DNA of 64,000 bases from Liolophura sinensis (GCF_032854445.1 NC_088302.1:56954237-57018236), one strand, 5' to 3'. Shown: positions 24,078-35,734, counted from the first letter of the stretch. A program made the numbers and translations. The notes: generated by a model from the letters alone, not told the origin.

Positions 24078-24280
24078 TCATCAGATTGAGACTGATAAGA
24101 GCTAACTGTCTTTTCGGTACAGTATAATTCCGCCAGCTTCTTGAGGAGAATGCTCAGTACAGAGTGCGGCGTCATGCGATCGGATAAGGCTGTCACAGAT
24201 TAACTCGGCCCTATCAATCCCCACAAACAGAGCGTTGAGTTATTGGACCCAAGGGGACACCTTTGTAGGGGCTTTCACAC

Positions 24281-24507
24281 CTTGTTCATAACTTCCATGT
24301 GTCAAAAACCCGTTCATGCCCACAAACAGTGATTTGTCGGCGGAGTACCACAGGGTGGGTGCCAGATGAAGGATGACCAGATGTAGGCTCGTCTCGCCAG
24401 GTGGCCGCTGTCTCATTATGTTATCGGAATGGTGTGCCGTCAGCTCGTCACGCACACTTGCGGAATGCGTGTCTCGCACGACCACAATGATCCCCAACGT
24501 CAATCGC
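24281..24507 (-). CDS. Candidate internal coding exon, unknown gene
   Basis: On the minus strand TGCATTTCACTTAG is followed by a frame open for 75 codons up to GAACAAG|GTGTGA. It begins RLTLGIIVVVRDTHSASVRD and includes RQRPPGETSLHLVILHLAP and LFVGMNGFLTHG. Codons are GC-rich at third positions while the flanks are AT-rich, which favours real coding. Without splicing the frame stops at 24,240. A 129-codon plus-strand frame overlaps but its second half looks like AT-rich non-coding DNA. No family is recognised. Confidence 0.35.
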
Positions 24508-24509
24508 CT

Positions 24510-26261
24510 AAGTGAAATGCAGACCTCCGCACGCTATATCACACTTAAATTGCCTTACTATATGCTTAAAGGGGTTGTAATTGAAAATAAGGCTTTCCTT
24601 TGTGACCGAGGGTATGGTAGGATATGGTTCCTTTACAATAAACGTGGACAAAACGTGGTGAAAACTTCATCAGGCTTCTTATATTCGAAACAGAAGTACT
24701 GTTTGCACAAAACACAATTCTCTCAACTGAGACTGTATGAATTGTCTCAGCTGTACCTCTAGGCCTACAATTGTTATCCCTCACACATTTCTCCTGCAAT
24801 GAAATTATAAGGCCGCGTTGTGTTGTATAACGTCCGTACATAGACGTATGGGTGTCAACTTATAATCTAACTCACATACAAAGCAGGGCTATCAAGGTAG
24901 AAATATCTCCCTTATGGAGCTCTTTGTAAAACAATGTAAACTTATGCTTAAATCAAGCATGACTTTCGTCTTCAGCTCGTTTCATTGCGCTATAATACCA
25001 CATTGTTTTGGGTTTTGGTTCGAGTGGATGTTTCCAACCAGCTCTAAAATACGATAATATCTGATTGATATTAATAAAATTGTTTTTCCCAAGATGCATA
25101 CATGTAAGTTAAACACAGTTTATAGCCATGTTACCATCGGCAAATATAAAGTCCACAAATGAGATCTGCACCTTTCTTACCCCAATAAATACACAGGGAA
25201 CTGATCACGAGACAAAAACCTCAGATACATTACATCTTTGTTGTGTTCAGTGGAACTCCTACGGGTCAGGCTAATACCTCATATAGCAGAATAACTTCTG
25301 TAAAACCACTCGATAATGGCTTAAATTTAAAATCCTTCTGTTTTAATCTATGGCAACAGATAACCGGACAACATGTCACACTCGCTTTTAAGGCTGTCGC
25401 ATACATGAGTACATGTATACTCTTAAGGTGATGGAAATTGGAAAGTGCCACATTTTGAATAGTTCGCTGAGTACAGCTGTAGGCTTGTGTGTTCATATCA
25501 TTTATTTAAAGCCGTGTATATGATATCAACATCCACACTGTGGTGACACAAGTCCGAAACAGTAGCATAACTTTTCATATTATATAGTACTGGGCTAATC
25601 AGAACTACAGACCTAGTCAGGCAATCAACATGTGTAAGTTATATTTTAGCAGCCCAAAGCACCTTACATATAAAAAATGCAAACATCCACAAAAAAGACA
25701 TACCATTTACTTCTGCCTCACACGGACCAAAATAGTTACATTAAAGCGTGTAAGACACTAATAGATTCTATAAGAGAGCTCTTCCAATGCAATAAATCAG
25801 ATTAATTCCAGAGCCAGAATGATGTTGGCTGAGCTGGTGTGAGCTCAGGAGTAGTCCATGGTAGCAGCCATTCAGTGGCCATGGCTTGTAGAGCGCGGGG
25901 TGACAGAGTGTGCAGTGTGGAGGATTATTACCCATCTGTTAGACTCCATCAACCACCGGTTCGCTCATGCAACAGAATGCGCTGAATAACAGCGACTCAT
26001 CTCAACAAGTTTCGTGTTGCCAGTCATTACCTGCCCTAAACCCTTCAAGCTCACTGGACAAAAAGGTCGCGACGATTCCATGTCGATTTAACACGGCAAT
26101 TCTTCACCGATACAGAGTAAATTGACAACAAATGACAGGAATGGACTATCTATGCGAAGCTGTGTGGATTCCAATGATTCACTTTTCATGTATCATATTT
26201 TAGCACCATCATTCAGTCACGGATATAGCTGTTTTGTCTACTGTGAGCAGGCATGTGGCAG
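24510..26261. other. Unique DNA, no gene seen
   Basis: Contains chance frames up to about 90 codons on both strands without splice support. The sequence runs directly into the 45-bp array. Confidence 0.4.
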
Positions 26262-27470
26262 GGACCTGTGATGTGTTGCTACACACTGGTAATACACGGC
26301 TGTTAGGGATCTGTGATGTATTGGTACACGCAGGTAATACACGGCTGTTAGGGATCTGTGATAATTTGGTACACACATGTAATACACGGCTGTTAGGGAT
26401 CTGTGATGCAATTGGTACACACAGGTAATACACTTCTGTTAGGGATCTGTGATGCATTGGTACATACAGGTAATACATGGCTGTTAGGAGCTGGGATGTA
26501 TTGGTACACACAGCATATACACGGCTGTCAGGGATCTGTGATGTATTGGTACACGCAGGTAATACACGGCTGTTAGGGATCTGTGATGTATTGGTACAAT
26601 TGGTACACACAGGTAATACACGGCTGTTAGGGATCTGTGATGTATTGGTACACGCAGGTAATACACGGCTGTTAGGGATCTGTGATGCAATTGGTACACA
26701 CAGGTAATACACGGCTGTTAGGGATCTGTGATGTATTGGTACACGCAGGTAATGCATTTCTGTTAGGGATCTGTGATGCATTGGCACGTGCAGGTAATAC
26801 ATGGCTGTTAGGAGCTGGGATGTATTGGTACACACAGGATATACACGGCTGTCAGGGATCTGTGATGTATTGGTACACGCATTTAATACACGGCTGTTAG
26901 GGATCTGTGATGTATTGGTACACGCAGGTAATACACGGCTGTTAGGACATGCGATGTATTGGTGCACCAAGGTAATACACTTCTGTTAGGGATCTGTGAT
27001 GCAATTGGTACACACAGGTAATACACTTCTGCTAGAGATCTGTGATGTATTGGTACATGCAGGTAATACACGGCTGTTAGGAGCTGCGATGTATTGGTAC
27101 ATGCAGGTAATACACGGCTGTTAGAACCTGTGATTTATTGGTACACACTGGTAATACACGGCTGTTAGGGATCTGTGATGATTTTGTACACAGGTTATAC
27201 ACTTCTGTTAGGGATCTGTGATGTATTGGTGCACGCAGATAATACACGGCAGTTAGGAGCTGCAATGTATTGGTACATGCAGGTAATACACGGCTGGTAG
27301 GACCTGCGATGTATTGGTGCACCAAGGTAATACACTTCTGTTAGGGATCTGTGATGTATTGGTGCACACAGGTAATACAAGGCTGTTAGGACCTGCGATG
27401 TATTGATACACACAGGTGATACACTGCTGTTAGATACCTGTGATGTATTGGTACAAACAGGTAATACATG
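26262..27470. repeat. 45-bp minisatellite, first block (about 27 copies)
   Basis: Units read GGTACACACAGGTAATACAC, then GGCTGTTAGGGATCTGTGATG. Because 45 is 15 codons, stop-free frames appear on both strands, the longest 253 codons on the minus strand (VCTNTSQIPNSRVLP repeats). A block of about seven units is duplicated internally (AGGAGCTGGG near 26,486 and 26,810). It is joined at its right end to a 121-bp non-repeat flank that recurs after the second block. Confidence 0.95.
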
Positions 27471-27591
27471 GCTTCTAGATCGCACATAGACAATACAGGA
27501 CAGAAACATAGCTGGCGATGACATCGGCCCAATAACCCACAGAGAAAATATAACTTTCTACTCATGAGGATTTCTATAATATTTTTAAATT
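27471..27591. repeat. Flank copy 1 of a duplicated array-plus-flank unit
   Basis: Begins GCTTCTAGATCGCACATAG and ends in TTTTTAAATTG. Nearly identical to 28,850-28,971, 1379 bp further on. After this copy the minisatellite resumes directly. Confidence 0.9.
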
Positions 27592-28849
27592 GTTAGGGAT
27601 CCGTGATGTATTGGTACACACTGGTAATACACGGCTGTTAGGGATCTGTGATGCAATTGGTACACACAGGTAATACATGGCTGTTAGGGATCTGTGATAT
27701 ATTGGTACACGCAGGTAATACACGGCTGTTAGGGATCTGTGATGCAATTGGTACACACAGGTAATACACGGCTGTTAGGGATCTGTGATCCAGTTGGTAC
27801 ACACAGGTAATACACGGCTGTTAGGGATCTGTGATGTATTGGTACACACAGGTAATACACGGCTGTTAGGGATCTGTGATGTATTGGTACACGCAGGTAA
27901 TACACGGCTGTTAGGGATCTGTGATCCAATTGGTACACACAGGTAATACACGGCTGTTAGGGATCTGTGATGTATTGGTACACGCAGGTAATACACGGCT
28001 GTTAGGGATCTGTGATGTATTGGTACACGCAGGTAATACATGGCTGTTAGGAGCTGCGATGTATTGGTACACACATGTAATACACGGTTGTTAGGGATCT
28101 GTGATATATTGCTACACGAAGGTAATACACGGCTGTTAGGGATCTGTGATGCAATTGGTACACCCAGGTAATACACGGCTGTTAGGGATCTGTGATGCAT
28201 TGGTACACACTGGTAATACACGGCTGTTAGGGATTTGTGATGATTTTGTACACAGGTTATACACTTCTGTTAGGGATCTGTGATGTATTGGTACATGCAG
28301 GTAATGCACGGCTGTTAGGAGCTACGATGTATTGGTACACACAGGTAATACACGACTGTTAGGGATCTGTGATGTATTGGTACACACAGGTGATACACGG
28401 CTATTAGGGATCTGTGATGATTTGGTGCACACAAGTAACGCACGGTTGTTAGATACCTGTGATGTATTGGCACACAGAGAAAACGCACGGCTGTTAGATA
28501 CCTGTGATGTATTGGCACACAGAGGTAACGCACGACTGTTAGATACCTGTGATGTATTGGCACACAGAGGTAATACACGACTGTTATGTACCTGTGATGT
28601 ACTGGCACACACAGGTGATACACGACTGTTATGTACCTGTGATGTATTGGCACACACAGGTAATACACGACTGTTATGTACCTGTGATGTACTGGCACAC
28701 ACGGGTGATACACGACTGTTATGTACCTGTGATGTACTGGCACACACAGGTGATACACGGCTGTTAGATACCTGTGATATACTGGCACACACAAGTGATA
28801 CACAGCTGTTAGATACCTGTGATATGTCGGTAGAAACAGGTAATACATG
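27592..28849. repeat. 45-bp minisatellite, second block (about 28 copies)
   Basis: The left two thirds match the first block. From about 28,430 a derived subfamily appears, with TAGATACCTGTGATG or TATGTACCTGTGATG replacing TAGGGATCTGTGATG and GGCACACACAGG replacing GGTACACACAGG. Only the last one or two units before the first flank copy share the TAGATACCTGTGATG form, so the subfamily expanded mainly in this block. Frames of 178-205 codons on both strands are artefacts. Confidence 0.95.
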
Positions 28850-28971
28850 GCTTCTAGATCGCACATAGACAATACAGGACAAAACATAGCTGGCGATGAC
28901 AACGGCCCAATAACCTACAGGCAAATTATAACTTTCCACTAATGAGCATTTCTATAATATTTTTAAATTGT
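28850..28971. repeat. Flank copy 2 of the duplicated array-plus-flank unit
   Basis: Second copy of the flank at 27,471-27,591, with only a few substitutions and small indels. Similarity ends after TTTTTAAATTG, where unique DNA begins. Confidence 0.9.
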
Positions 28972-30107
28972 ACGCTAAATGGAGAAACCCCATGCGCGTG
29001 CAATCTTATGCTGATTGCCTGCCCACACTGTACATTAGCTTAAATGGGATTTACCTAATTTTAACAGAATTGTGAATGTGGTGCGACGGCGTCAGTCAGT
29101 CAATGAATGGGCAAATTTTCTCGATAAAAATAGAGACGGTTTACTTCTGCAGAACGTTTTTGGAGAGATTAATGAGGTATTCATTATTGTCGCTAGAAAA
29201 GCAATCACAATGTCCAAATATGTACATATGCCTAATTGTCGAACCCAAAAAACACGTGTGCTTAACGAGATCGACCGCATAGGCTCCATATTCAATTTCT
29301 GATTAAACAGTCAAACCAATTCTCCTAATTTTAGAACAGTTTTCACAAGAAAATTTATTTCAACAGTGCTTTAAGTTTTTCTTTGAATAAAGGTTTTAAT
29401 TTGACTTCAACAGTGTTGAATGTGAAGGTGTATAATGTACAGTAGACACAACTCAAAAGCTGAATAACCCTCATTTAACATGTGGCAGTTCTATTTCATG
29501 ATATAACCTCGCGGGGTATATAATATACTTTACATAGCAATTCATGTAACGGGGCGAACTTATCTTTAGACAGTTTGAAAAATCCGAGAGGAACTCAAAA
29601 AAGGAAAAGAGGCATATGACACTTCAAAAAAGATACCGGTCTGCAAAAATGAAAGGCTTCATTTTATGCAATTACCAGCCTTCCTTGAGACGGCAATCCT
29701 AACATTTTATCATCTCCTTCCCTCATGTAAAAAGTTCTGGACAACAGTTATTGCTAATGCTCAATATTTTATTATTTAGAAATCGCACGATCCTTCATTT
29801 GATTGGTCATATCCGGGAGAAATGACAACTTATCCAAAATAAAGCTATTCCCTTTTTCTATTATCATTGCTTTTTCTATATCTATAATGTATTAAAACAA
29901 AATGATTCTGAATTCCTCGCCTACAAGTCAAACGACAAACGTGTGTATGTTTATGAGCTTGAAAACTTCCAACAGCCAAAAAGTGTGGAAAACGTGGCCT
30001 GGTGAGATGTCCACCAGAACATCAAAAGTCTGGCGATGAACAGATTTGACCGGAAGTTATCCACAGTGGTCACACAGTGAATAGCTGCTACACGTTTTTC
30101 GTGTTCT
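28972..30107 (+). other. Unique DNA with a weak EF-hand-like open frame
   Basis: CCTAATTTTAACAG (ending about 29,068) could be an acceptor. The frame after it includes NEWANFLDKNRDGLLLQNVF. The order D-x-N-x-D-G-x-L resembles an EF-hand calcium loop, but position 12 is Val instead of Glu, so a functional loop is doubtful. The rest, 29,300-30,107, is AT-rich with no gene seen. Confidence 0.25.
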
Positions 30108-30440
30108 GTTCCGTGTCCTATCCCGAGTCCTATCCCGAGACCGACCCCGTGTCCGACCTCGTGTCTAATCCCGTGTCCTATCCTGTGTTCTACCCCGAGT
30201 CCTACCCCGAGTCTGACCCCGTGTCCGACCTCGTGTCAAATCCCGTGTCTTATCCCGTGTCCTACCCCGAATCGACCCCGTGTCCCATCCCGAGCCCGAC
30301 CCCGTGCCCTATCCCGTGTCCGATCCCGAGTCCTATCCCGTGTCCTATTCCGTGTCCTATCCTGTGTAATATTCCATGTCCTATCCCGTGTCCTATCCTG
30401 TGTCCTTTCTCGTGTCCTATTCCGTAGTCTATCCCGTATG
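30108..30440. repeat. 12-bp minisatellite CCTATCCCGTGT
   Basis: About 28 degenerate copies of CCTATCCCGTGT, with CGAG replacing CGTG and GACC replacing TATC. The plus frame switches from SYPESDPVSDL-like to PIPCPIPSP-like where one base is lost near 30,270, which argues against a real protein. The C-rich strand is the plus strand, the mirror image of the 2.6-3.2 kb array. Confidence 0.9.
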
Positions 30441-31736
30441 CTTATCCTGACCTGACACGTGACAACATCGCTTTGGGTTCAGATATATCAATGCATGAAG
30501 GTAAGTAGCTCATTTCACCGTGTAAGGTCATGAGCCAACATCGTCATAGCCTGGGCGGTACAAAATAGCCTATCTGTGATCAGCATCATGGTGGTTGTTA
30601 TTGGTGAGGTAGGGAGCTTTTGTTTGCCAATCACTGTGGGTCAGGGGTCTGTAGGTGCCTGAATTGTGTTACATAACGACCCTGACAGCCTGACACGATA
30701 CCGGGGGGAGGGGAGGGGGGGGGGGGTAAAGCTGTGACATAGTTCAGGGACATGAGTCCGTTACACCCACATATCCTAACCCATTACCCTGGTCTGTCTG
30801 ATTTGGGCGTTGTAAACTAGTGTTGGTTCCAAACGGTGTGATCGATCATGTTTGGATGTAATTAATTAGCATAGGCGGGAGTTTTGAGTGGAGCTGGCGT
30901 CATCAATCATCGCGATCTAGACTGGCTCAGCGAGCAGTATTTGACGCGCGCGTATACCGGCAGGTGGTGGGGGGACTTGGACACCTCTGCACCTCCAACA
31001 ACCATTGTACGCTTCTAATTCTCTAGCAACACTTTGCATAAGTACTCACGGTGCAGCATTGTGTCTCCTCGCCCGGCGTTATATAAACAGGCATTTTAAT
31101 AATTTGGCTAATGGAACGGTAGGCGGCCACCCATTCTGACAATTGGCCGTGGCTGCCTTGAAATATGACGGAGAGAGGGGGGGGGGGGGCAGGGAAAATC
31201 ACCCCCTGGTCAGCTCGGGGTACTATGGGAATGAAAAGAAAACAACAGCAGGGGTGATCCTTCCGCACTCTTACCACTTCCGGTTCAACGAAATTGTTTC
31301 GATTAATAATTAGTCCTATGGGCATTAAGGGAGAGGGCGGATTTATACAAACTATAATTCACATTTACTGCCAACCTACACGTTCATAAACAAACCGAAG
31401 TCTACATTAAGCCATGGTGGCTCTATACTTCACAATGGTAAATCAATTTATGCTGACAGGACTGCAGCAAAAATTGGAACGATCTATAAAGCATGTATTA
31501 AGCTTAGATGATAACATGGTAGTATACGTTCTGTTTGGTAGACTTTTGATCATTTCATTCACTGTTACAAAGAGGCGATGTGATAACGACACGGTTTTAC
31601 AGTTGTCCAATGTTATAAACAGCATATAAATAATCACAAATGTTGCAGTATCTGTCTGAACAATGGGCTGATCTTATGTTGAAGAACAAAAAAATCGTGA
31701 ATTTCTTTCAGTACCCATCCTTGTGTAGGAATTAAG
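30441..31736. other. Unique DNA with G runs and a possible regulatory stretch
   Basis: Long G tracts lie at 30,702-30,726 and about 31,177-31,190 and could form G-quadruplexes. At 30,835-30,935 there is a TGATCGATCATG palindrome, TAATTAATTAGC and CATCAATCATCGCGATC, which resembles clustered homeodomain sites, but this is only a motif impression. A 100-codon minus frame at 31,023-31,325 overlaps the G tract and is not supported. Confidence 0.3.
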
Positions 31737-32438
31737 TACGTCAGCTACCTGACACTCAGACATATAACAGCTACGTCAGCTACCTGACACACAGACATAT
31801 AACAGCTAAGACAGCTACCAGACACACACACATATAACAGTTATGACAGCTACATGACACACACACACATATAACAGCTACGTCAGCTACATGACACACA
31901 GACATATAACAGCTACGTCAGCTACCTGACACACAGACATATAACAGCTACGTCAGCTGTCTGACACACAGACATATAACAGGTACGTCAGCTACCTGAC
32001 ACACAGACATATAACTGCTACGTCAGCTACCTAACACACAGACATATAACAGCTACGTCAGCTACATGACACACAGACATATAACAGCTACATCAGCTGC
32101 CTGGCACACAGACATATAACAATTACGTCAGCTACCTGACACACAGACATATAACAGCTACGTCAATTACCTGACACACAAACATATAACAGCTACGTCA
32201 GCTACATGACACACAGACATATAACAGCTACGTCAATTACCTGACACACAGACATATAACAGCTACGTCAGCTACCTGACACACAGACATATAACAGCTA
32301 CGTCAGCTACATGACACACAGACATATAACAGCTACGTCAGCTACGTGACACACAGACATATAACCATTGCGTCAGCTACCTGACACACAGACATATGAC
32401 AGCTACGTTAGCTACCTGATTCACAGACATGTAACAGT
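31737..32438. repeat. 35-bp minisatellite, 20 copies, with CRE-like sites
   Basis: Unit: CTACGTCAGCTACCTGACAC, then ACAGACATATAACAG. Period is exactly 35 (CATATAAC at 31,761 and 31,796). Most units keep TACGTCAGC, whose complement GCTGACGTA resembles a CRE/Maf half site. No open frame of note. Confidence 0.95.
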
Positions 32439-32830
32439 TTTACGATGAAAAATGGTTAAAAGTATCATTCACAGAATGATAGAAAGGTATTACCAAGGCA
32501 TAACAAAGAAGACTGAGAAGACAGAATGTATGGCTGATAGATTCTTGTTTCACCACTGTGTTTAGGCGATTTTGTGTTGAGCTTAATCGCTTAGGGAATA
32601 CAGTAATCCCGAGTACAGGGGAGACATTAGATCTAGGGCTACTCGTCTGAAAACGCAATGTTCTGCTTACATCAATTAAAACCCTTTGGCATGGGATGTA
32701 ACTTGAAGATGTATATATGTACAGAAGATAGCCAACAAATTGGCTTCCGCTTAGCATCCACACCAGAGCAGACAGCAGATCGGGTCAGCCTGCAGAGTCA
32801 ATGAAATATTGATAAAGAAATAACCATCTA

Positions 32831-32926
32831 TCAGAGATCCCTCATAAATTTTCCGGGGATTCTGTCGTAAGGCTTAATTAAAAGGTAAACAGCATCAGTC
32901 AGCCTGAGGTTTGCTTTCGCCGCCAT
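32831..32926 (-). CDS. Small ORF or first exon starting in a YY1-like motif
   Basis: The minus strand has AAGATGGCGGC around the ATG at 32,926, an optimal start context and an exact YY1-type motif. The frame is 31 codons: MAAKANLRLTDAVYLLIKPY, then DRIPGKFMRDL and a stop. No usable splice donor is seen within it, so it is either a very short protein, an upstream ORF or chance. Supporting context is the CpG-rich stretch just upstream on the minus strand (32,905-33,080). Confidence 0.3.
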   Translation of the reverse strand: MAAKANLRLTDAVYLLIKPYDRIPGKFMRDL

Positions 32927-33080
32927 CTTGGTTTTGGTCTTGGGCGATGTTGTATTCAATACTCTATTAACCCGGGAAACGCCCCGAGCAAACAACACTA
33001 CGCAGCGAATCACCAGTTTAAAAATCGGTCAATACGCCAGGGAGGCGAATTCATACTGTGCGAAGATTCCGATAGTTCAG
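32905..33080 (-). promoter_or_regulatory. Possible CpG-rich promoter with YY1-like site
   Basis: CpG dinucleotides are much denser here than in the AT-rich neighbourhood (for example CCCGGGAAACGCCCCGAGC). The stretch includes GCCGCCATCTTGG. CpG-rich DNA with a YY1 motif overlapping a start codon is a common animal promoter arrangement. No TATA box is evident. Inference only. Confidence 0.3.
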
Positions 33081-33128
33081 CGTTTTGTCCTGATAAAACA
33101 ATGGTCAATTAGCACCATTCCCATGGGA

Positions 33129-33171
33129 AGTCGGAGGTCGGGAGGGGGTGAGGGGGTGAGGGGGGGGGGGG
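33129..33171 (+). other. G-quadruplex-type G tract
   Basis: Reads GGGAGGGGGTGAGGGGGTGA followed by a run of about twelve G. This meets the usual four-G-run pattern with short loops. It lies just before the 64-bp array. Confidence 0.7.
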
Positions 33172-33189
33172 CATAAAATAGTTCTGAGT

Positions 33190-33795
33190 AGCAGCAGGGC
33201 CATTGTACCGAACCTGACACCAGCATGACGGTGCTTAGCCACGGGATCTCTCGAGCAGCAGGGCCATTGTACCGAACCTGACACCAGCATGACGGTGCTT
33301 AGCCACGGGATCTCTCGAGCAGCAGGGCCATTGTACCGAACCTGACACCGGCATGACGGTGCTTAGCCACGGGATCTCTCGAGCAACAGGGCCATTGTAC
33401 CGAACCTGACACCAGCATGACGGTGCTTAGCCACGGGATCTCTCGAGCAGCAGGGCCATTGTACCGAACCTGACACCGGCATGACGGTGCTTAGCCACGG
33501 GATCTCTCGAGCAGCAGGGCCATTGTACCGAACCTGACACCAGCATGACGGTGCTTAGCCACGGGATCTCTCGAGCAGCAGGGCCATTGTACCGAACCTG
33601 AAACCGGCATGACGGTGCTTAGCCACGGGATCTCTCAAGCCAGATGTAGTAGCAGGGCCATTGTACCGAACCTGACACCGGCATGACGGTGCTTAGCCAC
33701 GGGATCTCTCGAGCCAGATGTAGCAGCAGGGCCATTGTACCGAACCTGACACCAGCATGACGGTGCTTAGCCACGGGATCTCTCGAGCCAGATGT
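33190..33795. repeat. 64-bp minisatellite with 75-bp variants, 9 copies
   Basis: Unit contains GCAGGGCCATTGTACCGAAC, CCAGCATGACGGTGCTTAGC and CCACGGGATCTCTCGAGC. The first copies are 64 bp. The last few carry an extra 11 bases (CCAGATGTAGT or CCAGATGTAGC), so the unit length changed partway through expansion. Copies are more than 95% alike, indicating recent spread. Confidence 0.95.
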
Positions 33796-33825
33796 CTTCA
33801 CGATTCCTTCCTTAAGAGACAGGAG

Positions 33826-34082
33826 TGAGTGAGTGAGTGCTTGGGGTTTAACATCGTACTCAACAATTTTTCAGTCATATGACGACGAAGGAATCATTAG
33901 GGTGCATGTACGTGTAATGTGCCTCCTTGTAGCAGGACGGATTTCCACCGCTCTTTTATCTAGTGCTGCTTCACTGAGACGACTTACCGAAGGCAAGTAA
34001 GCCGCCCCGTCCGAGGCATTATACTGATACAGGTCAACCAGTCGTTGCACTATTCCCTTCATGCTGAACGCCAAGCGAGGTG
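33826..34082 (-). mobile_element. SINE family 2, 5'-truncated, with target-site duplication
   Basis: Minus orientation with the GTGAGTGAGTGAG tail on the left. The copy ends within the body (CCAAGCGAGG), so the head with both Pol III boxes is missing. Flanked by the perfect 11-bp repeat AGAGACAGGAG at 33,815-33,825 and 34,083-34,093. It inserted about 20 bp from the end of the 64-bp array. Confidence 0.9.
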
Positions 34083-34358
34083 AGAGACAGGAGATACCGC
34101 TGCTTCATGGACACAACAAACCAGAGGATGTACTCGCATGCCTAGATGGCTAGGCAAAATGAAGTGACTCCAGATCCAGCGCATAAGCTATTTTCGTCAC
34201 CACAACATTTAAGCCTATATGAAATAAATAAATTACTGAGGCGCACAAAAATCTAAACGGTCACACACAATAATTTAGTTTTTGCTGAGCAGAAAAAAAA
34301 ACAACAAAAAAAAAACCGTTTCTTGTGTTCTCACAAAATTCTACACTTTAATAAGTTT

Positions 34359-34572
34359 GATTTATTTCATTGGTGTTTTACGCCATACTCAAGAATATTT
34401 CACTTATTCCACGGCGGCCAGCATTATGGTAGGTAGAAACCGGGCAGAGCTTTCCCACGTACGGCCGGAGAGGAAGCCAGCATGAGCTAGACTTGAAGTC
34501 ACAGCGACCGCATTGGTGAGAGACTCCTGGGACATTACGCTATGCTAGCGCCCCCCACTCCCCCCCCAACAA
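34359..34572 (-). mobile_element. SINE family 1, internally deleted copy
   Basis: Minus orientation. GGTGTTTTACGCCATACTCA and GGCGGCCAGCATTATGGT are followed by a deletion that joins GGGCAGAGC directly to TTTCCCACGTACGGCC. The head is lost after ATGCTAGCGCC, where a C-rich run follows. Flanks TTTAATAAGTTT (34,347-34,358) and TTTAACAAGTTT (34,573-34,584) are a 12-bp target duplication with one mismatch. Confidence 0.85.
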
Positions 34573-34584
34573 TTTAACAAGTTT

Positions 34585-35734
34585 CCATGCACTTATTTCT
34601 TTGCAAACCTATTTTGTTAATATCAATAATTTGAGAAACAGTACATAATTCGATATCGTTTTTATTAATATATGCTCCACATACACGTTTAATGCTCAAG
34701 TAGATTGTATATGTACAATGTAATGGTTGCTTACAGAAAGATTCGAATTTTTTTCTTTTTTGTCTTGAGCTTCATATTTTGAATCTCGCTGCTCGTAAAT
34801 AAGTCTAATATATGTTCCAGTACAGGCAAATTCATGTTGATGAGTACCATTACTACCGCAAAGACACGTGATCAGATTTCACTGGGGCCGTCAAAATGAC
34901 CTGATCACGCACATCAACACATTTGTCTTGATACACAAATCATTATGTCGCTACTCAATCCAAATTCAATAATTAATAATGACAGAGGAAGCTGAGACGC
35001 TTGTAAAGACGAGATCACGACGTAATGTTTGCCTAGGCATCAAGCACTGAGTTATATGCTCAGTGGAAAAAAGTTTTCCGAAATCAGCACATAAATTTGT
35101 ACGGGTGTGAAAAATAAAATAGCACATCTATAAACAACATCCCCGCGGTGTGTGTTGTTAAGTGACTTTTTGTGTATTCGAGGCGAGATAAGTCCGTAAA
35201 TTACCTCGAAACGTGTCTTCTTCTCGGATTTCTGACGATCCAACAAGTTTTTGAAGTAACAGCTGACCCGATTCTGCGGATAACGGTAAAGCAATGACGC
35301 AATAAATATCGAGAAGTGGTGGTGAACACTTATTCATGCTATCGATCATACCTCGATATCTCCTACTAGGATAAAATAACAGCTATTGATTCTTATCACC
35401 TCCGGCAGTTTTCTCATGCCGATTTGGTGTCGCCTGGTTAGCATTGGTTTCTGCCTCGTTGTAATCAGTCGTGTACAACGACTTAGACGCTAGTCCTGAG
35501 TTCTGATACTGAGTATTTCCACAAAACAAAGAAAATGTCAAGGAATAAATATTTAAAATTTAAACTGCAAGCTATCAAAACTAGTGCACGGAGATTATCG
35601 TTGGTTGACAACCATAACACCGCTTACATTATACACAGTAAAACAACTACTTTCTTTTGCAGATATTGTTTACTTCGAAAATATCTTTTACTTTACAAAG
35701 AAAGCATATTTTTGCAAATGTTATTAAACCTTCG
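34585..35734. other. AT-rich unique DNA, no gene seen
   Basis: Minus frames at 35,052-35,349 and a plus frame at 35,535-35,792 lack convincing splice signals. No repeat. Confidence 0.4.

Noticed and set aside
26209-28939. Frames of 148-253 codons in the 45-bp array, possible repeat protein
   Set aside because: Both strands are open at once and the frames cross unit variants without codon-position bias.
29072-29302. EF-hand protein exon
   Set aside because: The loop lacks the position-12 acidic residue and there is no second EF-hand or clear donor; kept only as a note.
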